Shown here: one piece after another, positions 1-11,023 of the stretch
Layout: each line of letters starts with the position of its first letter
Position numbering within the stretch: position 1 is the first letter of the stretch
Assembly: GCF_905171775.1 (NCBI RefSeq)
Contig: NC_053495.1
Location: 109,979,909-110,043,908 of the forward strand
Origin: Rana temporaria
Lineage: Eukaryota > Chordata > Amphibia > Anura > Ranidae
DNA length: 64,000 nucleotides
Direction: 5' to 3'
The notes under the pieces: model-generated
Databases searched by the model: none
Seen by the model: only the letters and a program-made list of their open reading frames with translations
What the model was told of the DNA's origin: nothing
Translations under genes and position numbers: made by a program

Positions 1-823
1 CCCTATGTCCCTGGGATAGCAGCAGGTGAATTACAAAGACAAAGGTCCAGTTTGAGCCCAGGTTCGGCTGAACTCACACGATTTCATTCCCGCATGTCAG
101 TCCCGAATGCGGGGGGGGAGGGGGAATATCATAGACATCTGTGCAGGTTTCTGCACTGATATCATTACAAACCGCATCAATTAGAACAATGCAGTTGCCA
201 CCAATTTGTCTAATCGCACCAATGTGAACGAGGGCCGACACATACAACACTGCCTATCCTCCAGCTGAATTCATCACCTGCAATTCTCTACAGCTGTTAT
301 ATATTTAAAGATTCCACCTTTATAATTTACTTGCAGGTGTGCTGAAGCCTAGGTTTACATTGGAGAAATTTGTCATGCAATTTGAGAGATCAAATCGCAT
401 GACTATTGGCAGCAATAGCACTGTTCCAATCGATGCAACACCAATTTGCAAAAGTAGTTCCTGGACTACTTTTGCCGATTTCAGGTGCGACTTCAATAGA
501 CATCTGTGTATGAAGCCACACAGATGTCCATCAAGTAGCACCTGAAATCTGCAAAGTGAAGTAGCGTGATTCCAAAGTAGCATCAATGTGAACCAGGGCG
601 AAGAGATTCTTTCTTTGGTGCACAAATACATATAGAAATAAGATATAAAAGATATTGCACTTTCCCAAAACCACCACCACCCACAAAACTAAAAAAAAAG
701 AGAGAAAAACACACACACACACACACACACCTCAATAATGTACTTTTTTTTTTTTTTTTTTTGGGCAAAATAAAAAATGTACATTCATCTATTAGCTTCA
801 AAAAAAATTTGGACAGGATATAT
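1..823. other. unresolved repeat-derived sequence, no gene
   Basis: No coding sequence is recognised. Two loosely similar stretches (about 140-240 and 360-600) share phrases such as CACCAATTTG and CAATGTGAAC, which looks like the inside of a degenerate interspersed repeat whose ends I cannot fix. The open frames here are short and cross simple repeats. Confidence 0.4.
710..731. repeat. (AC)n microsatellite
   Basis: An uninterrupted AC dinucleotide tract, followed by a poly-T tract near 745-762. Confidence 0.95.
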
Positions 824-1234
824 AGGGCACACGATCGGTTTGTCCGATAAAAACAGACCGATGGACTGTTTATCGGACAAACCGATCGTGTGTGGGCCTT
901 ATCGGTCTTTTTTCCATCGGTGTTAAATAAAAAATAGAACATGTTAAATTTTTCCTATGGATAAAAAAACGTTAGAAAAATACGATCGTCTGTGTGGAAC
1001 TCCATCAGAGAAAAATCCACGCATGCTCAGAATCAAGTCGACGCATGCTCGGAAGCATTGAACTTAATTTTTTTCAGCTCGTCGTAGTGTTTTACGTCAC
1101 CGCGGTTTGGCACGGTCGGAATTTAGTCTGATAGTGTGTATGCAAGACTGATGAAATTCAGCTTCATCGGATATCCGACAGAAAAAATCCATCGCATTAG
1201 ATTCCATCAGATATCCGATCGTGTGTACAGGGCT
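824..1234. mobile_element. GTACACACGATCGGA-type MITE
   Basis: The left end AGGGCACACGATCGG is the inverted partner of the right end CCGATCGTGTGTACAGGGCT. A second internal inverted pair lies at about 830-895. There is no ORF. The ends resemble those of the Harbinger element at 3029-11225, so a non-autonomous relative is a reasonable inference. Confidence 0.65.
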
Positions 1235-1347
1235 TAAGTGTGGACACAGCTTTACTTTCAGTGTATAAACGGGCAACACATCACATTTTATCTGCAAGAT
1301 TATAGAAACATACTTAACAGTCAATATTCTTACAAAGCATTCCAACA

Positions 1348-1352
<5 letters not shown>

Positions 1353-1408
<56 letters not shown>
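1353..1408. repeat. (AT)n microsatellite
   Basis: A tract of about 56 bp of pure TA repeats. Confidence 0.95.
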
Positions 1409-1411
<3 letters not shown>

Positions 1412-1895
1412 TTTTATTTAAAACACCCACCACCATCCCGCAATCCACACATACCTACATTGGTGACCATGTTCTTCTAGAAGCTGCATTTCTGTGTACA
1501 CGATTAAGCAGTGAAATTAAAGAGTAGAAGGTCAGCAGATGCTCCCAAACTATGTTTGCATGGCCAGACAGGAACAATACACACACAACACTTTTGATTG
1601 AAAAAACACACAAGAATTTCAGCAAATAACCCTAGTTGGGCATTTGTCAATAGGCACAAAATCATTCCTTCTCCCCCACAAATCACAGCAAAATAACGGG
1701 CCTTCTTAGACCAAACAACCCCCCCTACTGCAGCCCTTTGTATAAGAGAGGTTGTATTGTTAGCACACTGACACATGCCCAATATAAGTACACGCCCACC
1801 AGTATCTTTCAAGCTGTCTCTTCATGTATGTCTAAAGTGATTGCACCTGATGAACAGGAACACATAATACTGTTTGCGGCTGGGTTCACACTATT
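1409..1895. other. no recognisable gene or element
   Basis: Ordinary AT-rich sequence. At 1879-1893 there is an isolated copy of the TTCACAC terminal motif that begins the next element, possibly the scar of an earlier insertion. Confidence 0.35.
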
Positions 1896-2833
1896 AGGCT
1901 GGGTTCACACTTGTCCTACAACGGTCCTACATTGGGAGCTCATGTAGCATGACGTGTGAAAATCAATGTTTCCCTATGAGAGCTGTCTTAACTGGTCCGA
2001 CACAAGTCGGTCCGACTTTGAAACTACTCCCTGTACTATTTGGTCCTACTTTGATCCTACATCAGCCCATTGAATATCATTAAAGTAGGATCAAAGTAGG
2101 AGCCTTGTCCTAACCATCCGACTTTTGACATCCGACTTGTGATTACAGCAGCAGTAAAAGGAATTTATCTCACTCTGGGATTGTTTTGATTGGTCAAAGA
2201 ACAAGTCAGACTATCACAAAGTCGGATCAAAGTAGTATCCTGTTCATGAAAGTAGGATGGATGTAGGACCAATGTAGGACCAATGTAGGACCAATGTAGG
2301 ATCAGTGTAGGACCAATGTAGCAGAGCAAAGTAGGATGAAAGTAGTGTAGTAGTGTGAACCCAGCCTCACACTACTTTCATCCTACTTTGCTCTGCTACA
2401 TTGGTCCTACACTGATCCTACATTGGTCCTACATTGGTCCTACATTGATCCTACATTGGTCCTACATCCATCCTACTTTCATGAACAGGATACTACTTTG
2501 ATCCGACTTTGTGATAGTCTGACTTGTTCTTTGACCAATCAAAACAATCCCAGAGTGAGATAAATTCCTTTTACTGCTGCTGTAATCACAAGTCGGATGT
2601 CAAAAGTCGGATGGTTAGGACAAGGCTCCTACTTTGATCCTACTTTAATGATATTCAATGGGCTGATGTAGGATCAAAGTAGGACCAAAGTAGTACAGGG
2701 AGTAGTTTCAAAGTCGGACCGACTTGTGTCGGACCAGTTAAGACAGCTCTCATAGGGAAACATTGATTTTCACACATCATGCTACATGAGCTCCCAATGT
2801 AGGACCGTTGTAGGACAAGTGTGAACCCAGCCT
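1896..2833. mobile_element. palindromic GGCTGGGTTCACAC-ended element
   Basis: The sequence is a near-perfect inverted repeat: left arm 1896-2348, right arm 2369-2833, with a 20-bp spacer. The spacer contains the element's own terminal motif GTGTGAACCCAGCC. The arms hold runs of GTAGGACCAATGTAGGAC-like repeats. There is no ORF. The ends match the family at 61841-63783. The spacer suggests one complete element (1896-2367) followed by an inverted, end-deleted second copy. Confidence 0.85.
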
Positions 2834-3025
2834 GCAACTGTGTTAGCCCTTGGCATGTGCATCAAATCTCCAACTACAGGCCAAAGATCGTCCATTTGCA
2901 TGCACAAACCCAAAACAACAGTATTCTATATATAACCAAGCCAAGGATATCGTTACCCAATATAATAAGAGAACTGAAACAATATGATGGGCTTACAAAC
3001 TTCAAAATAAACCCGATAAAAACAG
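2834..3025 (+). pseudogene. L1/Tx1-like LINE ORF2 fragment, 5' half
   Basis: Plus-strand translation gives an L1-type reverse-transcriptase stretch just after the (degenerate) YADD box, with ITKPRISLPN and NFKINPIKT recognisable near the right edge. It stops at the Harbinger insertion and resumes at 11229. Removing 3029-11225 plus one TAA restores ACA-GTA-ATA-TTA in frame, so the two pieces are one LINE fragment. It is truncated at both ends and is not a functional gene. Confidence 0.8.
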
Positions 3026-3028
3026 TAA

Positions 3029-3125
3029 AGCCCCGTACACACGGTCGGATTTTCGGCCAACCAACTTCAAAATCCGGCACTTTTCAAATTTCTCCGACCG
3101 TGTGTACGTTCCATCGGACCAACTT
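3029..3125. repeat. left Harbinger terminal and subterminal repeat
   Basis: The outer TIR is followed by a second CGTGTGTACG motif near 3099-3108 in the opposite sense, and another near 3207. Subterminal hairpins of this kind are typical binding regions of Harbinger ends. Confidence 0.7.
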
Positions 3126-3711
3126 TTTTGGCTTCAATCGGACAAAAAGTTGGGTCTGTGCACGGACCAACTTTCTGTTCTGAAAAGTCCGATTGTGCAA
3201 AGTGCGACCGTGTGTACAGAAAACCATCGGACTTTTCCAAAAAATCTAAATGCGCATGCCCCGAAATAAAGAGCACCCGGAAGCCATCTGTCTAGTAAAA
3301 CTAGCGTTCGTATTCGAAAATGCTCATTCGTCACGCGGCAAGTTTCGAAATCTCAAATAGCAGCGCATATTCTTTTTTTCTTTAGAATGTCCTAATATGT
3401 ACATCTGCTCAACTGGTGATACGGACGGATTAAAAACAAATGTATTTACTTTGGATTAGTGTATTTTCTGGATATGAATCCAGCCTTTTTTTTGTTATTT
3501 CTTTGAAATTCCAAACCAAAAAATATCCCCAATTCTTTATGCTGGGCAAAGTAATAACTACTCTATTTGTGTCCCTTCAATTTTAGCAAAGGGCCTGCCT
3601 ACTCACAAACTTACATTTGACTTTCCACACATAATCCAAGAGTTTTTAGCATCATCATTTTATTTTGCAAAAAATGGAAAAAATAATAACAGATCCAAAT
3701 ACAAAACAACA

Positions 3712-3944
3712 GGAAGGCAGCAATTGAAGAACTGGTTGACTTGGCAAAGCCTCTGTACCCCAGGGCATACATAAATTAGGTTAGAATCTCCAAACTTGGG
3801 GACCTGAGCATTAACTAAAATATAAGGAGCCCAAGAAGATTGTGGTCTCCAAAAGATGGGGAGCAGCAGCAGCAGACATATATGTGCCCAGGCTGTGGTA
3901 CTTCAACAGGCTGATATTTATGCATACCAAACTGGCCAACACTC
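3712..3944 (+). pseudogene. decayed MADF-domain fragment
   Basis: Plus-strand translation in two frames gives AAIEELVDLAKPLYPRA and later AAADIYVPRLWYFNRLIFMH. These align with the MADF domain of the minus-strand gene at 5443-5907 (AAIDELVAEAKTVYPRA; AAADDVYVPKLWYFSSLMFL). Stop codons and at least one frameshift separate the two blocks, so it is not coding. It lies inside the Harbinger element, on the opposite strand to its intact relative, between the left TIR and the end of that gene. It could be a remnant of an internal inverted duplication or of a related element inserted here. Confidence 0.75.
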
Positions 3945-4141
3945 TCCACACTTCACACCTCATCAGCTGAGGCGTTATATTTTTTAACACTCCCACCACA
4001 ATACAAAAAACAATAATAGATTAAAACTAAAGATTTTATGCCATAATTCGAGCATTTTTTGTTAAGCCAAACCAAAAAATACATACTCAACTACAAATAA
4101 TAGCAAAAATATGTTCAAAATCATATATATTTCAATATAAA

Positions 4142-5907
4142 TTAGTATCCCCTAAAATCGGGGCTCTGAGTTGGCCACTGACCCCCATGCTGCTGTGGTG
4201 GGTTGGCTTGCTGGGGTGGGTTGGCTTGCTGGGGTGGGTGGGCTTGCTGGGGTGGGTGGGCTTGCTGGGGTGGGTAGGTTGGCTGGGGTGGGTAGGTTGG
4301 CTGGTGTGGGTCGGCTTGCTGGGGTGGGTAGGTTGGCTGTGGTGGGTAGGTTGGCTGGTGTGGCTCGGCTTGCTGGGGTGGGTGGGCTTGCTGGGGTGGG
4401 TAGGTTGGCTGGGGTGGGTAGGTTGGCTGGTGTGGCTCGGCTTGCTGGGGTGGGTGGGCTTGCTGGGGTGGGTAGGTTGGCTGGGGTGGGTAGGTTGGCT
4501 GGTGTGGCTCGGCTTGCTGGGGTGGGTAGGTTGGCTGGGGTGGGTAGGTTGGCTGGTGTGGGTAGGCTGGCTGGTGTGGGTAGGTTGGCTGGTGTGGGTA
4601 GGCTGGGTGTGCTTGGAAGCTTGTCTGGGGTTGGTAGGCTGTCTGTTGTTGGTAGGCCTGTTGTACATTGGCTGGAGGTGTGTGATCTATATCACAGACA
4701 TGGGAATTAGGGTTTAGCTCCCGTTTCCTGGCCTTGCTAAGGAGCTGGACCATGATCCCCTCACATAGCTCCCTTTGATCGGCATCAATTTCCCGTAGTT
4801 TGTTTGCTATAAAACAGCCAAACCCTTCTGCACTATCGGGTGCTGTGGTGATGACCGATGTGGCCCTACTTAGAAATTCAGCCGTGGCATCATCCAGATG
4901 TTGCCTCTTCTTGGCCCTTTTCCTAGGAGGGTTCAGTGTAGGGATTCTACATTGTGTGGACTGTCTGCTGGGCCCAGCCTCTTCTTGGCTGGCAACGTCC
5001 TGTGTCTGAAAAAGGAGCATCATTTTTTTTTCTTGCCATCATAACAACACATTAACATCATAGTCAGGGGCGTACCTAGAGCATTTGGCACCCGGGGCGG
5101 ATCCAATATCTGGCACCCCCCCCCCACACGTTAAAATGTAAAAACACCCCACTGTGCCCCCTGCATACCTCTGCATCCTTCAATATCATTTTGTTACTAC
5201 TGTGTACCCCTCTCCACAACTGCACGTCTGGACCCCTTTACATTACACAGCACCCTGCACCTCTGGACCCTTTTACATTACACAGCACCCTACACCTCTG
5301 GACCCCTTTACATTACACAGCACCCTACACCTCTGGACCCTTTTACATTACACAGCCACCTGCACCTCTGGTCATGTCACCCCCCTAGCAACGCCACTGA
5401 TCATAGTATATCTGAATGCACATATTTTCAGGAATACTATACCTGTGTCAAGCTGAGCTCCTCCTCCTCCTCCTCCTCCTCCTCCTCCTCCTGAGTTGGT
5501 TCAGCCTCAGTATCTGTGGCCTCTGCTGATGCGGATGCAAGTGTGGACAGATGTTTTCGTGGCTCAGTTTGGTCCTTTAAAAACATCAGGCTGCTGAAGT
5601 ACCATAGCTTGGGCACATACACATCATCTGCTGCAGCTCCCGATCTTTTTGAACACTCAATCTTCTTGAGCTCCCTCTTAAAAGTGCTCCTCAGGCTCCC
5701 AATTTTTGCTTTTATTTGGGTCTCGTTGGCCCTGGGGTACACAGTCTTTGCTTCTGCCACCAGTTCATCAATTGCTGCCTGCCTTTTATTTTTATTGGAG
5801 TAGTCTTTATTGGTGACCTGCCACAGACATGTGTGTGATCTATAGAGATCAATAAAAGCAGTGATGAATGCTTTGGAATTAAGCTTTCCACCCTTTGCTT
5901 TCGGCAT
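4142..5907 (-). CDS. MADF-domain protein with Pro/Gln/Tyr repeat tail (Harbinger accessory gene)
   Basis: Two coding exons, 5907-5443 and 5005-4142, join in phase 0 across a GT-AG intron to give about 442 residues. Residues about 12-110 form a MADF (Myb/SANT-like) domain, with conserved aromatics in CLWQ and LWYF. An acidic Glu run encoded by CTC repeats follows (about 140-150). Then come a basic cluster PPRKRAKKR (about 181-189, a likely nuclear localisation signal), a BESS-like helical segment (about 206-246) and a tail from about 268 built of PTYPPQ / AHPPQQ units. The start ATG at 5907 directly precedes the MADF domain. MADF proteins bind DNA; a nuclear DNA- or transposase-binding role is an inference. 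Its 5' end faces the Myb-like gene. The final residues PDFRGY end at a TAA stop. Confidence 0.85.
4187..4640 (-). repeat. in-frame minisatellite encoding PTYPPQ/AHPPQQ units
   Basis: An array of 15-18-bp GGGTGGGTAGGTTGGCTG-like units that stays in frame in the MADF gene for about 150 codons. All three frames on both strands are open, which explains the spurious ORFs here. The purine/pyrimidine bias is strong (G-rich plus strand). Confidence 0.9.
5065..5399. mobile_element. hAT-type MITE inside the MADF intron
   Basis: Starts CAGGGGCGTACCTAG and ends with the inverted partner CTAGCAACGCCACTG. It has a perfect 8-bp duplication ATCATAGT (5057-5064 and 5400-5407). The inside carries four copies of a 35-bp unit (about 5228-5369). 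It occupies most of the 437-bp intron 5006-5442, so it does not interrupt coding sequence. Confidence 0.93.
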
Positions 5908-6248
5908 TTTTTGGATGAGATATCTGCAATAAAGCATACAATACGACCAATAAGTGCTTGCTCTAACTTCCTAACCTGCTTATACAATCTCTGTTTGCTC
6001 TAAGCTAAATCATGCAGTAACCACTAGTGTCCCAATGTATTCACCTACCTTCGTTCTGCGTAGACCTTCGGCTGCACGTAGAGTCGTTCCGTTAGGTTCG
6101 TGCATGCGTCCGTGACATCGAGCGCTCGTTCTTGATTTATATAGCCTATGCATGCGTGAAGCTTCGCTCTACGTGCGTCATGACGCTGGGGCGGGACCAC
6201 AATCCTTTTTCTTCATGCGACATTCTGGGATGTGTGAGGGAGAATGTG
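5908..6248. promoter_or_regulatory. divergent promoter between MADF and Myb-like genes
   Basis: About 340 bp separate the two start codons. On the plus strand a TATA-like TTTATATAG (6136-6144) lies about 105 bp before the Myb-like ATG. On the minus strand a probable untranslated exon ends at a GTAGGT donor (6048/6049), and a TTTATTGCAG acceptor ends at 5924, so coding starts 17 nt into the next exon. The centre is GC/CpG-rich. Bidirectional transcription is inferred from geometry only. Confidence 0.55.
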
Positions 6249-8078
6249 ATGGCGGAACCCACGAAAACGAATAGGCCCCGCAGTGGAGGCGTTTATAGAA
6301 AACACAAGGCCACCCCCATGAGCAAGGGGGAGATGGTGGAGATGGTTCGCATCTTTGAGAAGTACGATTACGATTGTAAACTCGAAAATTATGATAGGCC
6401 CAACAGCCATAAAGACTGGGTTCTGGAGAAGGTCCTCGCGGTATTGGAAGGAGATTATGGTATCCAACGAACGAAAGACCAAATCCGCAAACGATGGTCA
6501 GATTTGAAGCACAGAGAGCAAGAAAATTTTGAAGCCATTCACCGCACCATTATCAAAAGAAGTAAGTACATGTAATTAGAGAATTATTTGTCTGTACATT
6601 ATAGATGGATGAAATTTAATGATTTATTTTTCTGGTGGGGCCTACAGAAGAAGTTAATGGAAGTTTAAAAGCAGTTCATTACAATTGTAAAGTTTTTATT
6701 ATGTCTTGGCTACTTTTGGCAAATCCTTAATATACTGTATTCTAATTTTTTCAACAGGACAAAGGCACAGAGAAAGACACCACAGGGGACAAAGGGAGGC
6801 TTCCCTTGGCCGGGCTCCAACAGGGGAGAGAACAGGGGAGACAACAGGCCCCAAATCTGCCCCAAAACGTAAGTTAATAAAAATGCTTATGTGCTTTTGC
6901 CAGTGACAGGGGTGTTTATAGATAGGACAAACGCCATGGTGTCAGGACTGAACTTAAGGGGTACATTACACTTTATGTTAGATGCGTGGCTCATCACTGA
7001 CCATTAATGACGCATTTACAGGGTAGAGATGGGTAGAGGAGAGGCCCTGGGGATCAGAGTCACACAGAGTCACGCCTGCTAGATTTCACATCATATAAAC
7101 CATATTGCCATAGCAAACAAGAGTGATGGGTGCCATCTGCCTGAGTTGTTTAATGTGGCCTATATATAGACATGTCTTCATACATTTTATATGACATCAT
7201 ACTCCTGTTCCCTAGCATTGCGTTTATTGTAATAATGCATAGTGTAGTGCACTAGTGTGGCGCAAACTGGTTCACCAGGGCAAGGTTGGTGGACTTTAAA
7301 AGCAGCACATGTGATTATGTTAATATAATGTAATTTTGGCAAGGATTCATAGATGATTTATTCTTTCATTTTAGAGGATTGTGAGTGTGCTCAACACCAA
7401 CCTTTGCAGGATTTGGAGGATAGTGCCGGACCCAGCAAAGAGCCACCAGTCGACAGCACATCCCCAGACACCAGATATGCTGAGGGTGAAGGAGTGCAAG
7501 AAATGCAAGATGAGCCTTCGGAGGTTGTTGTTTGCCCCAGTAAGTTTTTGGAACATGTGCCTTGCAAAATCAACACCTGTTTCTTGTTTCGAGGTCCACA
7601 CCACACACGCCTACACCACAATAGCAAATTATTTAGTGTATTCAACATTTGAGCATGTAGAAGGGAGAGGTGGCAGTGGTGTTTAGGTAGATGCATGTGA
7701 AGACACATGGATATGCACCTGGCACAAGATTTACAGAGTATTATCTGTAGTGTGTACATTCACTAGTAGTGTAGGTGTATTATAAAGATGAAAAAGGTTG
7801 TTAGGACTAATTGAGTGTCTAGGTTTAGGTAAGTATTTCCTGAAAATAGACCCCATTGTAAAAATTTTTAATTTTTTTGGATTGCCTCAGTCACTTCACC
7901 ATCAAACACATAATACATTTTTGTCTTTTTCCAAGGCCACCAACTACCAGGATGCACTATTGGTCGGATCAGTGCTGATATGCTGCAGGCAATGACAGAG
8001 CTGGAAAATCTCAAGGAGGCTGCCACTGGTGTTCAGAGACGAATCCGGGATTATTACGACCTGTTAGCAAAATTTTAG
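6249..8078 (+). CDS. Harbinger Myb/SANT-like DNA-binding protein
   Basis: Four coding exons, 6249-6561, 6758-6868, 7375-7539 and 7936-8078, all joined in phase 1 at GTAAGT/AG sites, give 243 residues and a TAG stop. The first exon carries a Myb/SANT-like trihelix (about residues 25-95; WVLEKVLAVL and IRKRWSDLKHRE are the clearest helices). Exon 2 is basic and rich in Arg/Gly. Exon 3 is acidic. Exon 4 is a predicted helix or coiled coil ending YYDLLAKF. In studied Harbinger elements the Myb-like protein binds the TIR ends and carries the transposase into the nucleus. The start at 6249 is preferred because upstream in-frame codons overlap the TATA box. No disabling mutation is seen. Confidence 0.9.
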
Positions 8079-9288
8079 TTTTTTTCTATCGTTGTTTTAT
8101 AATTACAAATGTTCCCTCGTGTTCAAGGTTTTATCATGGAAATATTTGTAATTAGCCTTGTTTGCACATGCTCAGTTTGTGATAATTCAAAGAATTTGCA
8201 CTAATTCTATTTGCACTACGCACATTTTGTAAAATCTGTCTTTTTTCGCCAAAAAAATAGTTTTAATGGTTGGCCATTACCACAAAATGACTATCTTTAT
8301 GTGTGATTTCAGGGTCTCAGCTGAGTGTTTATCCACTCTTCTTCTCCTGGTGCCTACAAATGTCATTTTGTAATTTTTTAAGGGCTTGACCTTAAAATCA
8401 GACAAAAATGCACATATAGAAATGCCCAATGTATCGAGGCCAAAAGTGGAACAACTTGTCATTCTGACCCTGGGATTGCACCAGGAGAAGGAGAGTTGCT
8501 AAAGACTGTGCTAAGGGTCAGTTCACATCAGACGCAGTTCCATTCATTTTGGTGTGCATTTTTGTATGCGACAAAGATGCAGGCACAGGGTTTGGCATGC
8601 ACTCCAATATGGTTCCGGTCGGCTCTAGCTCACAACATGGTAGTCCGTTTCCGGTGATAAGGCTAACTACATGTTGTGAGCTACAGCCAACCACAACCCA
8701 CGGGGCGCATGGAGACCACTGTGCATGCATTTTTGCCACACCCAAAAATGGAACACAGAATGAACAAAAGTGCATCTGGACAGACATTTACATTGGTAAA
8801 TTTGTTTTTGTTGCGTGAAGAAAGCTGAAAATGGAAAAATTTTGTTGAAAAAAAGTTGACAATGTCTAGGGCTGAGTTTGAAAAGATGCATGTTTAGCAT
8901 TTAACCCAACAAATACACAATTGTGTTATTCCTGAACTACCAATGTTTTTTGATTTTGTAAACTGCCAAAAAGTGACATTGGATTGTGCAGGATTGAACA
9001 AATATATTTTTTCAAACATTTTGTGGCTTATTATTTATCTGATCACTACTACCAGTATATTTGCATATGGAAAAGGGGTGTAGCAGAAACAAAAGGCATA
9101 ATAATAATACACATAGCTGTTTGTAACTTTAGAAAGGCTAATTAAACATTTGCTTGTTTCAAAATATTTTATGGTAATCACAGCAACATTTCATTAATCA
9201 GTAAAATAATAGTAATAAACACACATAACAGCATCTTGAAAACGAATTTAAGGTTTTCAAAAGGAACATCATAAAGGTTCACAAAAAA
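8079..9288. other. convergent intergenic region of the Harbinger element
   Basis: AT-rich sequence between the stop codons of the Myb-like and transposase genes. Apart from the repeat at 8516-8815 I see no ORF with family signature. An AATAAA occurs at about 9212 on the plus strand, but it is far from the Myb-like stop. Confidence 0.5.
8516..8815. repeat. hairpin-containing interspersed repeat
   Basis: A segment with a different texture from its surroundings. Its central hairpin pairs CTAGCTCACAACATGGTAG (about 8628) with CTACATGTTGTGAGCTA (about 8668-8684). The outer parts are weakly inverted around TTCCATT..GTGCATTTTTG and its complement. It is probably a MITE inserted in the intergenic region; the ends are not secure. 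Confidence 0.5.
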
Positions 9289-10927
9289 CTAAAGGACATC
9301 TTGCTGCCAAGGCACTGCCCCTCTACCCACAAAATAGTCCATATATTGCTCTCGCACCAGACGGGCATTCTGGGAGGAGACAGCAGGTCTAGTTTGTTGC
9401 AGGGCTGGCATCACTGCATCTTCAGCTGGACGTCCACCTGAGGGGTCATCAGTATGCCCGGAACCTATGTAGTTAGCAGCATTCCTCCGTAGAAAATTAT
9501 GGAGGATGCAGCAGCACAAAACCACATGATTTATTTTGTATTCCGCCAAGTGAATGGCAGTCAGAAAAAGCCTAAAACGACATGACAAAATGCCAAAGGC
9601 GTTTTCAACCACCCTTCTGGCACGAGATAGTCTGTAGTTATATATCCGTTGCTCACGAGTGAGGTTCCTCATTGGAAAGGGCTTCAAAAGATGTTCCCCA
9701 AGAGCAAACGCCTCATCTGCCACAAATACAAAGTTGAGGCCCTCCACGTTGTCCTGCGCAGGTGGCAAATGTAAGGTGCCAGACGTAAGACGCTGATAGA
9801 ATTCGGTATGAGCCATGACACCTCCATCGGAATGACGACCATTCATACCGACATCAACATATAAAAACTCATAATTTGCTGAAACAATAGCAAGCAGAAC
9901 TATGCTGTTAAAGCCCTTATAATTATAAAAAAAAGAGCCTGAGGCCGGTGGAGGAACAATTCGGACATGTTTGCCATCAATGGCACCCCCACAGTTGGGA
10001 AAATTCCACTGATTGGCAAACTGGGCTGCAACATCCTGCCATTCCTCAGGGTTTGAAGGAAACTGTGGAGTGAAGCAAAGAAAAATTAGTTAATACTTGA
10101 GCACAAAATATTATCAGCATTTTGAAAACATACATTATAGGGGCAAGAGAACACTAAAATATATCCAAACATTTGTGGAATAACAATTAAGAAGCAGAGC
10201 AAATAATATGCTTCCTGACTCCCTCTGGTGGCAGATTAAATACAGTTTGTGTAGATAATGTTAAATGCTTAAAGCTTGGCAAGTGGTAAGAACTCTCTCC
10301 TTTTCCATGGGACCAATATGGTGAACCAAGGAAGGATCAGGTTGCAACCGACTTGGGTTTTTGTGACTGTCACACCAGAGGGTAGACAATAACATAATAT
10401 ATACAAATAAGACAAAGTACTAATAAAATATTTTGGAGAAATCATGAAGTGTATCAAATGTGAAAACAAAGAAAACAACTTACCCGAATATAGTCCTTCT
10501 GCAGGACTTGAATAATGGCACAGCAAGTGTCCGGAATTATGTGTCCCAGAACCTGGGGAGAGATCCCAGTAGTAAACTTGATGTCCTGTAGATTTCTCCC
10601 TGTCGCCAAATATCGCAAAGTGGCTATGAGCCGTTGCTCTGCAGGAATAGCAGGCCTCATACAGGTGTCCTTCTTGCTAATATATGGGGACAGCAAGTTT
10701 AGAAGACGCTGGAAGCAGGCATCTGACATCCGAAGATAGTTCCGAAAATCATTCGGATTATTTTCTTGCAGCTCCCTCAGCAATGCCATATGTGAAAATT
10801 GGTCCCGATGAAGCAACCAATTTTTGGTCCAAACAGTCCTCCTCTTCCTGGTCCTGGTCCGGGCTTGAGCAATAGCCAGAACTCCAAGACCATAAACAGC
10901 CTGTTCTCTCGCTGGATTCCGCAACAT
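9289..10927 (-). CDS. HARBI1-type Harbinger transposase
   Basis: Two exons, 10927-10484 (148 codons) and 10062-9289 (258 codons with stop), join in phase 0 across a 421-bp intron (GTAAGT donor, CACAG acceptor) to give 405 residues. The N-terminal exon has the helical region typical of HARBI1 (FRNYLRMSDACFQRLL; AEQRLIATLRYLATG). The C-terminal exon carries the DDE nuclease: Asp177 in GAIDGKHV, Asp264 in VADEAF and Glu301 in VVENAFGIL, with the family motif YNYRLSRARR before the Glu. The enzyme cuts and re-inserts the element at 3-bp TNA targets. No stop or frameshift is visible. The ATG at 10927 is chosen because the TATA-like box at 11016-11023 would place transcription start downstream of any earlier start codon. 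Confidence 0.95.
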
Positions 10928-11015
10928 CTCGTTATCGAGCGAACGCACGCAAAGTAACGAGCAAAAAGGCACGAAAATGGAAATCGGGAAAGCACTCACA
11001 CGAAACGTCAACTAA

Positions 11016-11023
11016 CTATATAG
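11016..11023 (-). promoter_or_regulatory. TATA-like box of the transposase gene
   Basis: CTATATAG lies about 90 bp upstream of the transposase ATG on the minus strand and about 200 bp inside the right TIR. Confidence 0.5.

Noticed and set aside
4171..4717. Plus-strand ORFs rich in GWVGLL/AGVGRL repeats
   Set aside because: Mirror frames of the in-frame minisatellite of the minus-strand MADF gene; membrane-protein look is an artefact of G/T-rich repeats.
6132..6248. Upstream extension of the Myb-like protein
   Set aside because: The first codon is TTG and overlaps the TATA-like box; ATG at 6249 fits.
8549..8818. Overlapping plus and minus ORFs in the Harbinger intergenic region
   Set aside because: They lie in a hairpin repeat and read through both strands of the stem.
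10928..11011. Upstream extension of the transposase to 11011
   Set aside because: The extension begins with TTG, not ATG, and lies too close to the TATA-like box at 11016-11023.
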